NCBI RefSeq assembly: GCF_965363235.1
Contig: NC_134845.1
Coordinates: 29,452,524-29,516,523 of the forward strand
DNA length: 64,000 bases
Direction of reading: 5' to 3'
DNA from: Mytilus galloprovincialis
Taxonomy: Eukaryota > Mollusca > Bivalvia > Mytilida > Mytilidae
A program made the position numbers and the translations under genes. Under the pieces are notes generated by a model. The model had not been told where the DNA came from and did not search any database. It saw only the letters and a program-made list of their open reading frames with translations. This document shows, one piece after another, positions 11,166 to 24,000 of the stretch. Positions within the stretch are counted from its first letter, which is position 1, and every line of letters begins with the position of its first letter.

Positions 11166-13080
11166 ATTATTTTTATCGGCAATCTGTTTTAACTCTTTAG
11201 TTTTTGTAAAGAATATGAAGTAAAATAAAATAATAAGTAGAACTGCTGTTATGCTTACAAAACGTTTGGTTATATGAATGAAGTCGCGTGCATTTCATTG
11301 ATAAATTGAAGCTGATGGACAAGAACATTTAACGTTACCGCACCAGGGGCGGATATAGGATTTTGGAAAGGGAGTGGGAAGTTTTTAAAGATTGTTTTTT
11401 TTTTGTAAAATTATTAATCAGATTAGACTTCGTGAACTTTGCCATTTTCCGTGTACTCTAGTATTTTTTTTTTATGCGACAATTCTTTACTTATAAAGAT
11501 ATTTTTTGCTGGAATTTACTGATTGTCAAAGTCATGTGATTTACTATGGTGGAGTTGACCAGTGCGTTGAAAAAAGCGTCGCTCAGTCATTTTGAAATTC
11601 AAATTACAGTAACACATTGCTTAGGCTCAGGATGACATTCATGACACCTTCAAAGCGACATAGGATTGAGCAAGAACGTATTGACTTCTATTTCACTATT
11701 CCACCAAACAGAAAGTAATACTCTATAGACTATTACACTGACTCTCATGAAAAAAAGTTCCACGGCAATATTATTTACCTACGAAAACATGTTTAACCCC
11801 AAACGCCCCAGCCTATTTTAAAATATCATAGCTGAACAATGATCCCCAGTCAGTATAAACTTTAGATATATTTAAAATATAATTTTACATTGAACTTTAA
11901 TTAATGCTATACCTATAAATGTCATAGGTTTAGAAATAACTTTGTTTTTTTTTAAGGCTTTTTATTTTTTTTTTTTTTTTTCAGTTGGGTCTATCTTTAA
12001 ATGTTTTGATAATTATTTAATGGCGCGGCATACATATTGTGGTGTTATTATTTTTGATGGTTTTCGTGGATTTCTAACAAAATGAATCGATTGCTTAATA
12101 CTATTTCAATAGCTATGATACTATTGATTGACCTGGTTATGTATGGTGTATGCATAATAACTGTAATGAATTGATAAAGTTTAATTTCATAAATGTGCAT
12201 TGGTCAACTAATATTTTGTATGGCCAACAATCAAATAGTTTACCAAAGAATTAAAAAGAATAAAAAGAGAAAAGAAAATCCAGAACAACTCTAACAAGAG
12301 GAAACCGCAAGAATTGGTGTGTTTATTATAGGATTAAACATCTTTTTTGGACTTTTATGATATGTTTGTGAGTAACTTGGTCCAGTTTATACACCAATAA
12401 ATTCATTTTAAAATGCGTTTAATCCTTATTATTCTTTAAATATAGAAACGTCTATTCTAATATAAAAAATAAATAAAAAGTCAAATGATGCTAATGGGGA
12501 ACAACTGACAACTAAAAAAGTAGATTACCTCATTTTCCAAATTAAAAAAAAAGGCCGACAAAAGTTCACAAATTTTTTCGTTTAAAAAAAAATTGAAAAC
12601 AAGATCCCCACAAAAACCAGGGTTGATCAAACGTGCTTTTGAATAGTAATTAGGCATCCCCTGGTCAGATAATGAACCTAGTTTTCATTTTGCTCAAATC
12701 TTTGGGCTTTTTCCCGTTACACCGTAGAAAATGATCAATCCACGTGAAGACCCGATGATAACTGCTGTCCATGGATTTATGAGTTTTGAACAGCGGTATA
12801 CTACTGTTGCCTTTATTATTCTTCATCATTTCTATTTAGGTACTACCTGAGCAAGGATTCTAACAAGAATAAAATTGAGAATGGAAATGGGGAATGTGCC
12901 AAAGAGACAACAACCCGACCATAGAAAAAAAAACTACTTTAACGCATATACTTAGTTGAATTTGGTTTTAGAAGTACCATTTATAACCAACGAAAACCTC
13001 TAACACAAAATTATTTAAATATCTTAGCTTTAAATTCTTTTATTTTTTAGGCCATTGTTTATCGATTCAGTATCGTTATG
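11166..13080. other. Intron of BTB copy A, no gene
   Basis: It holds a CAGGGGCGGATATAGG MITE end at about 11344, poly-T tracts near 11950-11985, and at 12864-12935 an interspersed repeat with 'AATTGAGAATGGAAATGGGG' and 'AGAGACAACAACCC' that recurs at 35955. Confidence 0.5.
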
Positions 13081-14506
13081 TTGTCTTTTTTAAATGTTTC
13101 AGATATATGTATACCGATCATCTTCAGTTAAGCAAAAAATCCGTTATTCCATTATTGTATGCTGCTCAGAAGTATCAAATCGCAGGATTAATCTCAAAAT
13201 GTGAGAATTATCTACAAGATGATCTAGGTGTTAACAACGCATGAACACTTTTCAGTAATGCAAAATTCTTCACAATGGATAAGCTTCAAACTAATGCACT
13301 CAAATTCATAGCAGACAATGCGATCGAGGTGTTAAAAAGTGAGGATTTTCTTTTGCTCCCATCAGAAAACATAGTTAATATTCTTGAGCTTGATTCTCTT
13401 CGTGTATAAGAAGTAGATGTTATCCATGCTATTCTTAGATGGGTTGATCATAAATTGACCAAGTCTAAAATCAAAGTCGATGGAAAATCAAGAAGAGCCA
13501 TTCTTCTTAAAGATAGTATTTTATTTACTTTGGCAATTCCTCTACTCTCCATAGAAGAGTTTACGTCAATTGTTATACCTTGTGGTATTTTAACAGACGA
13601 AGAACAACTTCTGATTTTTAAAGCTATAACAATGTCAAATAGTCCATCATCATGCGGAAAATTCAGGATACATCCGAGAGAAGGAACTAAGGTTCTCGAG
13701 GTTACAGTTAATGATATTTTGAATCCAGGTAACACCTTTGATAACATGCATACTGACCCTTCTCATTTTCAATTTAATAATCAGTGGGTTAATTTACAAG
13801 CTGAAACTTTTTCTGTCAAAGCAAACAAAATAATCAAGATTAAATCAGTTACTATCAACCCACAATTCCAAAACCCAAACCAGAACAGCTTTAATATTAA
13901 TGTCAATATCAAAACACAGTCTGACTTAGTTGCCGTTAACCAAAATATGTATGAACGTGCAAGCAGACCAGCTGACAGGAGTGAAACTGAGGAATGCACT
14001 GTCACAATAGATGTAATGTTTGAAGGTAGAGCTTGCAAACTTCCAATTGACAAGATTATTCCACAAAACGAGATGTTGGTTATGACAATCCAACCGAATG
14101 TTACAAATTATAATCTTGGAATGTGGGGACAAAAACAACAAGTGATCAAGACGTTCCCACCTACATACCAAAATAGGAGAAATGATATGATGTATCAACA
14201 CGAATTATCTGACCAAATAACTCTGTACGTGTCACTAACAGGTGGACATTTAGTGGAAAGTTTTGAAGTGTTAGAAATTTGCTGAAATATCGGAACAGGC
14301 GTATTGTTTTCTCGACGAAACTTAATATCAAAAGCATTTCTTTCATAACACTTTATCAGACCTAAATTGTCAATTTACTTGAAATCATTATAATTAAAAA
14401 TTGTAAGTATGAACAAACTGTGATTTTAAAATTATCTCTGTAAATTATAATGCACGCCATGGCTACACCTATTCAGTGAGATTTAATGGGTTTTGACAGA
14501 ATAATG

Positions 14507-14520
14507 AAAAGAATAATTTG

Positions 14521-14562
<42 letters not shown>

Positions 14563-14578
14563 AAAAGAATAATTTGCT
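14507..14578 (+). mobile_element. Poly-A tract flanked by 16-bp target duplication
   Basis: AAAAGAATAATTTGCT occurs at 14507-14522 and again at 14563-14578. Between them lie 38 A and a single T. This is the layout left by target-primed reverse transcription when almost only the tail is inserted. It lies about 220 bases after the stop of BTB copy A. Slippage in an A-rich site is the alternative. Confidence 0.65.
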
Positions 14579-14679
14579 GCAGATTCAAATCTCTTCATAA
14601 TTTCTTTATTTAGAAAAAAAACTGCAATCATTGAACCTAAGCCCTCAACCTTTTACACATTATTGGAAAACTGAGCAAC

Positions 14680-15540
14680 ATGAGCATTTCGACAGGTGCA
14701 ACATGTAGATCAGGATAGTGATTACACTTCCTGAGCATCTGAGATCACTCCCGGTTAATGGTGGGGTTTGTGTTGCTCTGTTTTCAGTTTTCTATATTGT
14801 ATTTTGTGTACTGTTTGTTTGTCTATTGGTCTTTTTTTCCAGTTTTTGCCGTGGTGTTGAAAGTTAATTTTCAATTTATGAGTTTGAATTACCCTTATGC
14901 CTCTATTCCACTCCAAAATCTTTGTTTTCTGTACAATGTGAACTTTTGTTTACCTTTTCGCGATTGTTTACGTGGTCTTGTCTGTTCCTCATAAAATTAT
15001 AGTTTTTTTCGGTTGTGCGTTTAATTTGTTATCTGTCCGCTTTTGAAAATTTCTGTATGTGTCCAGTTGAAAAGTTTAATAAAAATGAACAGTGTGTTAT
15101 AATCTTAATAACTATAAAAACAAACAAATATGTCACCAAAGAAAACAAAGTAGCATACAGAAAAAGCACATAAGCAAAAATGTAAGACAAGATTACAAAA
15201 TATTAAGAAAGCACAATAACACAAGTACCGAGCCACGACAAAAGGATGCTACCAAAAATAAACTTTACAATAAAAGTTCAAAATAAGACAAATAAAAAAC
15301 CCACAATAGCGCCATTAGCTTGAATCTATATAAACCCATAGTGTACTATTTATTTCAAGAAAAACAAGAAAACACGGAATCAAGACATTTATTATGTCTT
15401 GAGTACTATTTTTTTTTATCTGTTTGTCTTTTTTTTTGTCTTTTTTAACCATGACTTTGTCAATTTATATTTGATCTATGAGTTTGAATGTCCCTATGGT
15501 ATCTTTCTCCCCTCTTTTACATATGGTGTGTTGGTCAGTA
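14680..15540 (-). repeat. Interspersed repeat family R2 (two inverted copies)
   Basis: The copies at about 14680-14915 and 15395-15540 read, on the minus strand, like the plus-strand copies at 6966 and 9290 (for example 'GGTGGGGTTTGTGTTGCT' here is the inverse of 'AGCAACACGAACCCCACC'). The short frames at 14758 and 15092 are repeat or low-complexity shadows. Confidence 0.55.
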
Positions 15541-15730
15541 TAAGTATTAAAGATGATTTTTGAAGATTTTCATTTTCAACAATATAAAATGTGTTTATGC
15601 CTAACCCTCAAATTAAACCTTCTTTATCATATCAATTCTGAATTGAATTTAATAACTATAACACAAGTACACTATATACTGAAGTCCGACAAGATTTTTC
15701 TCTTCAGAAAGCTTTTGTGTCAACAAATTA

Positions 15731-15734
<4 letters not shown>

Positions 15735-15812
<78 letters not shown>
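15735..15812. repeat. (TA)n microsatellite
   Basis: About 78 bases of uninterrupted TA dinucleotides directly precede a LINE fragment. Confidence 0.9.
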
Positions 15813-15814
<2 letters not shown>

Positions 15815-15819
15815 GACAC

Positions 15820-16435
15820 ATGGCGAAAATATTATATACACATGATTTCAAGCTACCAGGCTGTGATTGGAGATTAAGCCGCACACTCAATGTTTAACAA
15901 ATCGTGAATGGTTTGCTGATATATTGGACTATAATGGAATATCACAACTGGTATTTAAACCAACCAGAGGACCCAATACGCTGGAACTTGTTATAACTAA
16001 TCTTCCAGATAGCTTCATAAGAATTAAAACCTTATCTGGGCTATCCGACCATGAGATCGTTTCCAAAGAAGTTTATTTTTACCCCCGGAAATATTTTCAT
16101 AACAAAAGATTGTACCGTTATTTAGAAAAACAAATTTGGAAAAATATAAAACTAGATCTGAACAATTAATTAACACCAATATATTATCTTAATAAATGAA
16201 CAAAAAGCAGGAGTTAATTCACTGTGAACACACTTCGAAACCAAACTTGAAAAGAGCATATCTAGGGAAAGTGTACATAGAACGACAGCTATAGAAAGAA
16301 GGATGGTAGTTCTAGGATTACAACTCATCCCAAACGTCTCAAACGAAAATTGGACAGATGGTTTAAAATAATGATAAAATCTGGTAATTGAGGAAATAAA
16401 GACAAATTTAAAGAACTGAAGCATCTTTTGTCGTA
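15820..16435 (+). mobile_element. LINE (CR1/Jockey-like) endonuclease fragment, broken
   Basis: The translation shows 'QCLTNREWFADILDYNGISQ' followed by 'FKPTRGPNTLELVITNLPD' and 'LSGLSDHEIV', the C-terminal part of an APE-type endonuclease with the SDH catalytic motif. Such endonucleases nick the target for non-LTR retrotransposition. The 5' piece ('DFKLPGCDWR', 15848 on) is in another frame, and the linker toward the RT ('HPKRLKRKLDRWFKIM', about 16324) follows with in-frame stops. The polymerase is missing, so this is an old truncated copy. Confidence 0.7.
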
Positions 16436-16479
16436 AAGTTTTGTTTTCAACCGACCCTCAAAGTCAATTTCTAGATTAA

Positions 16480-16665
16480 AGTCCTAATCAAATGTCAAAA
16501 TCAAAAGCTAAAACATATCAAACGAATGAATAACAACTGTCATATTTCTGACTTGATACAGGCATTTTCTTATGTAGAAAATGAGTGATTGAACCTGGTT
16601 TTATAGCGCTAAACCTCTCACTTGTATGACAGTCGTATCAAATTCAATTATATTTGTAACGATGC
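16480..16665 (+). repeat. Interspersed repeat family R3 (copy 2)
   Basis: 'CAAAAGCTAAAACATATC', 'CTGACTTGATACAGGCAT' and 'GAACCTGGTTTTATAGCG' match the family seen at 2968, 20860 and 37284. Confidence 0.6.
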
Positions 16666-16819
16666 GTGAACAAAAAAGACATAATAGGCAAAATTGCCCC
16701 TTTTCAGCCCTAAATTCATAAACTGTTTGCACCATAAAACATCATACCATTATGCGATCCTAAAATTTAAAAGGATGACATTTTATTATATATCTTGAAA
16801 GATCAAGACGAAATGGTCA

Positions 16820-17110
16820 AGTCTCTCATCTTTTCAATGAACACGATATAATTCAAATATCGTTTACATGTATGCTGGAGTTTCTTATCGACAACATATT
16901 TGATGAATTTGGAGGTTGACTTTTCAACAAACTGTCGGCATTCCTATTGGAACGAACTGTGCGTCTCTCCTTGACGACCTCTTTTTCGCCTGTCCTTGAT
17001 CTGTGATTAACATATCCTTTTTCAATTGAAATTTATAAAAGGTGTAAAACCACCAAATCATAGTCTGTTACATCCAGTTGCATACGGAAAAGGGTCGAAA
17101 TAACTAGCAC
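16820..17110 (+). mobile_element. Penelope-like reverse transcriptase fragment, degenerate
   Basis: 'MLEFLIDNIFDEFGG' and 'TVGIPIGTNCASLLDDLFF' correspond to 'LNFLLDNIYVRFGD' and 'VGIPMGTNSAPLKADLF' of the better preserved element at 28984-30237. Only this core segment is recognisable and it is heavily decayed. Confidence 0.6.
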
Positions 17111-17239
17111 CTTCAATTGACAGTTGTAGGAAATTTATCCCACATTTCATTGCCGTAAAAAAATCTGTGTCATAGACAAATATCTAGTGTTTCACAGCAT
17201 CATAAAATTTTTATTTGGTGTTTCTATAGAATATTTTGG

Positions 17240-18300
17240 TCACTTGAGGTGACATGTTACTTAAGCTGGTACACACGAAGAAAAAAGGGGGAAATTTGAT
17301 TGGTTAATATCCAGTGATGGTTATTTTCGTTTATACAATGCGCCAATGTATTGTATTGATTGTCACATGTATTAATCTGTATTATCTCCCTTACTCCATG
17401 TGTCATGATTATACATGTATGAGTGATGAGTTTTTCCTTTATTGTTTACCGCCTCACGATCATTATTAAATGTGCCTTTCTAACGATCACATGTCTTATG
17501 TTTTCTCTGCTTACTGGCGTTGCGGCAGCGGTTTACATCCACATCTCAAATAACTCAACAATTTGAACATTATTCCACTCTAGAAGTGAAAGGTGAGCAG
17601 GAAAATTTGTCATTTATTCTGACTAACACGACAACATTTTCTATTGTTGGACTTAACTGATCTTTACAAAATGGCAGGCACACGTGCTCCAAAACAATGG
17701 TCACTCTCAAAAGTTGAAACAATAACATCGTTTGAAGCATGGAGACAAAACTTACAATATACCTTGTCCCTTGATCAAAACTTCCCAGCGTTCCTTGTAG
17801 ATGGATTTACATGGCTGAAGAAAACCAACGCCATTCCTTTACGTGGCATTGCTGACGATGGCGAGGCGGTTGCCGAAGCTAACCGACGAACAGCAGCCCA
17901 AAAGTGCACACATTTGGACCTTATGCTTGGGCAAATAGCAAATTACTGTCCGGTCATTTCAAGAAACACTATAATTAAAAATTCGACATCCATTAATTCT
18001 ATTTGGCAGTCAATTCGTCTACACTACGGATTTCAGTCTACTGATGGACACTTTCTTGATTTTAATAGCATCCTTTTGGAACCAGATGAGCGTCCTGCGG
18101 ACTTATTTCAGCGAATGGCTAGTTTTATTGAAGACAATATGCTTCGTGCCGGTGGCAATATTCATCACCACGGAGAAGTACCTGAAGCCGACGAAGAGCT
18201 ATCGCCTTCTTTGGAAAACCTGATTGGACTAACTTGGTTAAGACTTATTAATCGTGCCTTGCCCGCGATGAAACATTATGAGAATGTTTTTTTTTTATAG
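17240..18300 (+). mobile_element. LTR retrotransposon fossil: gag region with possible 5' LTR/leader
   Basis: An open frame from ATG 17671 to 18300 encodes a retrotransposon Gag-like protein: '[20 protein letters not shown]' near the start, then '[17 protein letters not shown]' and '[20 protein letters not shown]'. This arrangement is that of the capsid-type gag of mollusc LTR elements as I remember them; assignment to the Gypsy/Metaviridae group is moderate. The gag is cut short and no protease, RT or integrase follows, so the element is a remnant. The 17240-17670 stretch may hold LTR and leader sequence (a TG start near 17255), but without a second LTR this is a guess. Confidence 0.65.
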
Positions 18301-20355
18301 TACTGGACTGGATAAAACTTCACTCATGCCAAATATTTCTTTACAAAAATAAATTCGGCACAATTTTTGGAAAAGTGAAAAATTTAACAAAGACTAATAC
18401 GGGAAAATCAATGGTGGTATTACATCTTTACACGCTTTTTTACATTCTTACGCAAGTTATCAGTTTTCATAAAACGACTATCTTAAATTCCTTTTGGGTG
18501 TCCAGGAAGTGTTATATAATAATTTTGAAGGGTTTGCTCGTTATCTAAAAATGATCATTGTTAAAAATCTATCAGAGTTACAGAATATATATATATTTAC
18601 TTACTGCTTTGAAACACATGAGTCTCTTGATGTGTGTTCTAATTCATTTCTTTGAATTTCTCATTTTTTGTTCCAATATCAACATTTGTGCTGTATATAT
18701 TTATTTTACCTGACATTGCAACTTGACCCTTTTAAAACTCTTCACATCACTTATGCATTGACACAATTAAACAATCTACACATCACTTGTGCTCGAGCGT
18801 ATTTTTATATGTTTGGGGACTTTGATTTAGCTATTAAAACCAACAACACTGTGAGTAAATTCATCAGAAATTATAGTAAGACATGTTAAAGATATACTAG
18901 AAACAACTATAAGAACGCTGACGTCTCATCGTGTATGTTTAACAAAAAATGTTATTCTTCTTCTTTTATTTTATTTTATGACGTATTTGACCTATTTCTC
19001 ATTTTCAGAAAGTCTTCTGCGAAGACAATCATGGCGACTTCTCATGGCGATTTTGTTTTAAACAGAAACATCTCAAAATTACAAATATAGTTAAATGGCA
19101 ATATATCCAATGACTTTTTAACATATTTTAAATTGTTTGTGTGAATTTTGAGATGTCGATCCAATTCTTATTATATTATGATATCATAAGTAACTGTTAC
19201 TTTTGACACGACTGGGATTGATGATGGAATTAAACATCGTTTGAATATCTAAATCACCTGTTGCTTTGGGTGTTTAATACGGCCAATCTTTTTAGGGATA
19301 TTTGTACTGTTATTGTTGAATTATATATGCTTTCAAAAGATCTTATATAGTGTTATGTTTGCAATATCAATGAATTCTAGAAGAATCATGAATCTATCAA
19401 TAATGTTTGGTGCGAATCCGGCTTGTAAATGACCAAATATACGTATGATGTTTAAACATATTGGTCATGTTTCAACTAGACTTCATTTGATAAAAGCGCA
19501 TTTTTAATAATCAACCGAAGTGGGTTGATTTATTTTTGCTCTTTGGAGATTTTAGACCACATGAAAACATTTTTGATGTGCCTTTACTTGGACCTTAATT
19601 TACCTTACATTGAATTAATTAAAAAAATGACCCATTATTGTTTCTTCATCTGTATGTCTAAATTGTCTTTCTGTTTTCTTTATAGAATCTGACAAAAATA
19701 GGAAATGATTGAGTTTAAATTTGAAATTATGTGATATATTTCAGCAATTTCGGTACAGTCTATTTTGACAAATAATAAGGGGTGAACATGGGAATATAAT
19801 TAGGTTTATACATAGCTACTTTGAGAATTCTGATTGTGCTTAATGTTTTTTTAATTCAGTAGTCGTTGCAAGATCACTTGTATTCTGTGAGTTTGGAAAA
19901 ATGTATCTCGGTGTTGATTAGTTGTCATTAATGGTACAAATCCCTGTCGCCTTATCCAAATAAAAAGTGGTTGAGTTTAATATTTTGAGTCTGACATACG
20001 TTTTAGCATGTCAACATAATGATTTTAAGAGTCAGTACTTTGGAATGTTCTTTTAAATAAAGGATGCTAAAACTGCTTGCTGTACAAAATTTCTAACTTG
20101 TTATCCGATAGTTTGACCCTTTTTGTCTTTAAAACGAAGATTAGTTTTTGTTGACGTCCAAAATAGTTTGGTTTCCATGATAAGCTAACTGTATGTTGAA
20201 GAGGTATTGATAAAAGCAATAGCTGAGTCATGTGTCAGCTATCTTTCCCTCGTTTAACTAGATTTCTGAAATCTTTTGAAATGTGATTTATTTGTTTCAA
20301 CATGCACAGCCATTAGATAAACGTAAATGATCATGCATTTTATATATACATCGAT
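18301..20355. other. AT-rich sequence, leader intron of BTB copy B; no gene beyond the candidate leader exon
   Basis: Apart from the candidate leader exon ending at 18850, no coding signal or recognisable repeat is supported. Confidence 0.45.
18760..18850 (+). other. Candidate noncoding leader exon of BTB copy B
   Basis: It ends CCAACAACACT and is followed by GTGAGTAAAT, like the segment ending at 5948 upstream of copy A. It is inferred to be the 5' untranslated exon that splices to 21071. Confidence 0.35.
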
Positions 20356-20357
20356 CA

Positions 20358-20885
20358 TCCAAGGGTTAGTCATTTTCATTAACGACATTCTTAAACGTTT
20401 TTAACGTAAGATTACATATGTTCTATTATTTTGCAGTGCAATTACTGAGTGTCAAAATGGATATACTTCCATTTGATTAGGGACATTCCGTTTTGAATTT
20501 TCCTCGGAGTTCAGTATTTTTGTGATTTTACTATTTAATATATATAAATGTGTATATAATCTTATGTTAAAAACGTTTAAGAATGTCGTCAATGAAAATG
20601 ACTAACCCTTGGATAATCATCGTGCACTGGACATGAATCCTCCAAAGGTTAGTCATTTTCATTGACGACATTCTTAAACGTTTTTAACGTAAGATTACAT
20701 ATGTTCTATCATTTTGCAGTGCAATTACTGAGTGTCAAAATATACATGCATGATAAACATTTTGAATGATGTAATATCTAACACATTTATATATATTAAA
20801 TAGTAAAATCACAAAAATACTGAACTCCGAGGAAAACTCAAAACGGAAAGTCCCTAATCAAATTATAAAATCAAAAGCTCAAACA
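20358..20885. repeat. Cluster of alternating inverted repeat copies
   Basis: 'GGTTAGTCATTTTCATT' followed by 'ACGACATTCTTAAACG' appears forward at about 20365, inverted at about 20570-20615, and forward again at about 20648. 'CTCCGAGGAAAACTC' near 20828 is the inverse of 'TTTTCCTCGGAGTTC' near 20500. The array is one MITE-like unit in forward-inverse-forward-inverse order. The last part merges with repeat family R3 (20860-20940). Confidence 0.7.
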
Positions 20886-21081
20886 CATCAAACGAATGGA
20901 TAATACCTGTGATATTCCTGACATGGTACATGCATTAAGGTGTATACATCAACAAATCATTAACTCTATATGCTAAGCGTTGATTTTACTGGTAATTAGA
21001 ATGAAAATTAATGAAATGATGTACATGTATCAATTTTAGGGTTGAATGTCTTTTGTTTGTTAGTTTGTAGAATTCACTGTC

Positions 21082-24000
21082 ATGGCATTCAGAAAATACA
21101 TCAAGAGACAATCACAAAAGCAGTCAAGAAAAGGCGGAGTTCCTAGTGTATCTGTAAGTTAATTGATTGAGTATATGATTTTGTTCTGGAATGTGGGACT
21201 TATAAACAGTAGCCTTTCGAATTATCCTGATTATTATTTCTACTTCTCGTGCAATATCAAATCAGCTTTAAATTCAATTATCCAAATTTATATTACTACA
21301 TGACTACGCAATGGACTACGTAAACGAAAAAAATCAAGAAATTGCTATCATACATGACAGAAAATTATAAATACTGACATTCTTTATCACGGACCGAAAT
21401 AATAAACAACAATGAAAAAGGGCTGTTTCTCATTGGCATATATTCCCTTTTTTGTCATTCCTTTGTTTGAAAATAACGCCCAACAGTGTTAGAATTAGAT
21501 TAAATTATGTCCGTCCCTTAACGGGATTCCAACCTTTGATACACTACAGTACCAATCGCCTAGCCCCATGTCCAGCGATCTGAACCTCGACCCCATCCGC
21601 TATATAAAAATATAACTTCAAAAGTCGTAGTGTTACCTTGTCACGGAAGGCGAATCTAGAGATAACATAAGACGTGTTATAAGCGTGTGTAGATGTTATA
21701 TCATTATTTTTTATACACAATGTATTTTTTATTTGGCAGCAATCTAAACATAATCCATTGTGATTGTAATTGCTATATGGAAAATACTTTTACAATGGTA
21801 AACATCTTTTTTTAAATTTTGCAACGTTATTTGAAAGTTTAATTGTTATAGTAATAAAATATTTGTCCTAAGCGACTTTTCCATAACATGAATAAGTAGA
21901 TATCAAATTACTCTAAAAACAGCATCTTCCGAGGGATCACTGTCATACAATTAAGTATTCAAAAAAGACGATTATCAAAAATTATTCCCTTTTATGTAAT
22001 CATTTCCGTCTTGTAATATTTTTCCTTGAATCTAAAAACAACAATGCTCTTTCGCACAATTAGTTTCTATCCCATTTGGTGTAATATATCCCATTTATAA
22101 CCCATTTACATGATTGGTGTCGGCCTGCGAAATACAAAACAGAGTTAAAATAGTCGTAGGTTATGAGTCAATGAGACACCAATCAATTAACAGTATGTAG
22201 TATCATATCTGAGTAAGTTTAATTTTCTCCATAGAACAACTGCATTTTACCACTCATGGTTAAAGAAAAAAGGAGTATGGAGAATATAACATATAAATTG
22301 GACCAAATATGTCTGACAGAGGAAATGGCGGATGTGTTCTTCTCATTTCAACTTAAAAACATAGCACAGATACCAGCTCATAGAATGATCCTAGCTTTGA
22401 GAAGTCCTGTTTTTAAGGCCATGTTCTATGGTAGCTTTCCACAAAGTGAAGGCAATATACGGATCGAAGATATTACACCGGATACGTTTAAAATAATGTT
22501 GAGGTGAGTAATCGTCATCTGTCATTGGTACAACAAAGTATTGTACATAAATTAATCAAGGTGGTCTTTGATAATACCTAAATTGATCCATCCAGCTTAA
22601 TGTTAAATGAGTTTGCTTTCCAAGTTGTAATTTTTGGCATTATTTGGTTTCGGAATCTATGGCTAAAAAACTCTTTTAAATTATTTGTTTTTGTAATGTT
22701 ACGTCCTTTGTTCAAAATAAATGTCATAAGAAAAAAAAAAGAATGACAAAATTAAAATTGCCGTAAAAAATGTAAGCAACTTAATGACATTCATTCAAAT
22801 ATCCGATTTTTTTAATTATGCTAAAGGAAACATGTTCAAAAGAAATTCATTCAAAATGATTGCAAGGTTCCACATATTCACTTGAAACGTTCTTGGATAA
22901 TTTTGTATATAAAATGGGTTTTTTTTTTTGCTTGCTTTCATTACTTTTGTTTTGGTGGTTGAATGATTTTAGGGACAGCTTAGTTTAGTGTCTATAATTT
23001 TTTATACAATTACCTTAGATTTCTTGAACAAGTATTTTAACAAAATAAATTTAAAAACAGCGACAATAAAAGCTATGGTGCTTACGGTTGATTTATTAGA
23101 AGTATCAAAGCTCCATGTTGAAGACCGTACTTTGACCGATCATGTTATACTTTTATAAATATTGACTTGGATGGAGAGTTGCCTTTTTGGCACTCATACC
23201 ACATCTTCTTACTAGTATATCTATTTGGAATGAATGGTAATTGTACGTAATTAGCAGCTTCTGGTCAACTTCTGTGGTTTCTTTCTCACATGCCTAAATA
23301 TTTGGGTTTTGTTAATGACACAACTATCACAAAGATAATCTGAGAATTTATGAAGACCTGGTAATAACTGATTCTTAATTGCCTCCCGGATTTGGGATAA
23401 TCTGCAGACAATTGATGAGTTTGTTGTTTTTGTTTGAGTGACAACTGGTAAAACCAACCCCAAAGACTAATACAAAGTAATAAAAATAACCGCTATTGTT
23501 ATAACTTAGATTTAAATCTCATGTCTTACTAACACAAGTATCGAATCCTTTTTCAATAACTTTTTGTTTAATTTTTTAGATATCTGTATACCGACCATCT
23601 TCAATTAAGCAAAGATTCCGTTTTTCCTTTAATGTATGCTGCTCAGAAGTATCAGATCGCCGGGTTAATCTCAAAATGTGAGAAATATCTACAAAAAAAG
23701 TTAGCTGTTAACAACGCATGTACACTTTTCAGTCATGCAAAGTTTTTCACAATGGATAAACTTAAAACAAACGCACTTAAATATATAGCCGACAATGCGA
23801 TGGAAGTGTTTAAAAATGATGATTTCCTTTTGCTGTCATCAGAAAACCTAGTTGATATTATTAAGCTTGATTCACTTTGTATACCAGAAGTAGAAGTATT
23901 CCGAGCTGTTCTTAGTTGGGTGGATCTTAAATTGACTCAATCCAAAATCAAAATCGACGGAGAATCAAGAAGAGACGGTCTTCTGAAAGATGGAATCTTA

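Larger units (their letters stand above)
8932..14285 (+). pseudogene. BTB-BACK gene copy A, disabled paralogue
   Basis: The exon layout copies that of the intact paralogue at 21082-24744. Exon 8932 to about 9000 has an ATG at 8943 and 'MSFRN' opposite 'MAFRK'. Exon 10733-10995 carries the BTB first half. Exon 13103-14285 carries the BTB end, the BACK domain and a C-terminal beta-rich domain. The 10995/13103 junction keeps the same codon phase as copy B. Two in-frame stops lie in the last exon: TGA at 13242-13244, where copy B has TGT (Cys), and TAA at 13407-13409, where copy B has CCA (Pro). The 8932 exon also lacks a good donor (GTATTT) in the right phase. From 13410 to 14285 the frame is open and still closely similar to copy B, so inactivation looks recent or reflects a variant allele. 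BTB-BACK proteins often act as CUL3 substrate adaptors; any such role for this copy is doubtful. Confidence 0.75.

Noticed and set aside
15553-15897. 114-residue frame with an (IY)n tract
   Set aside because: It is produced by the (TA)n microsatellite.
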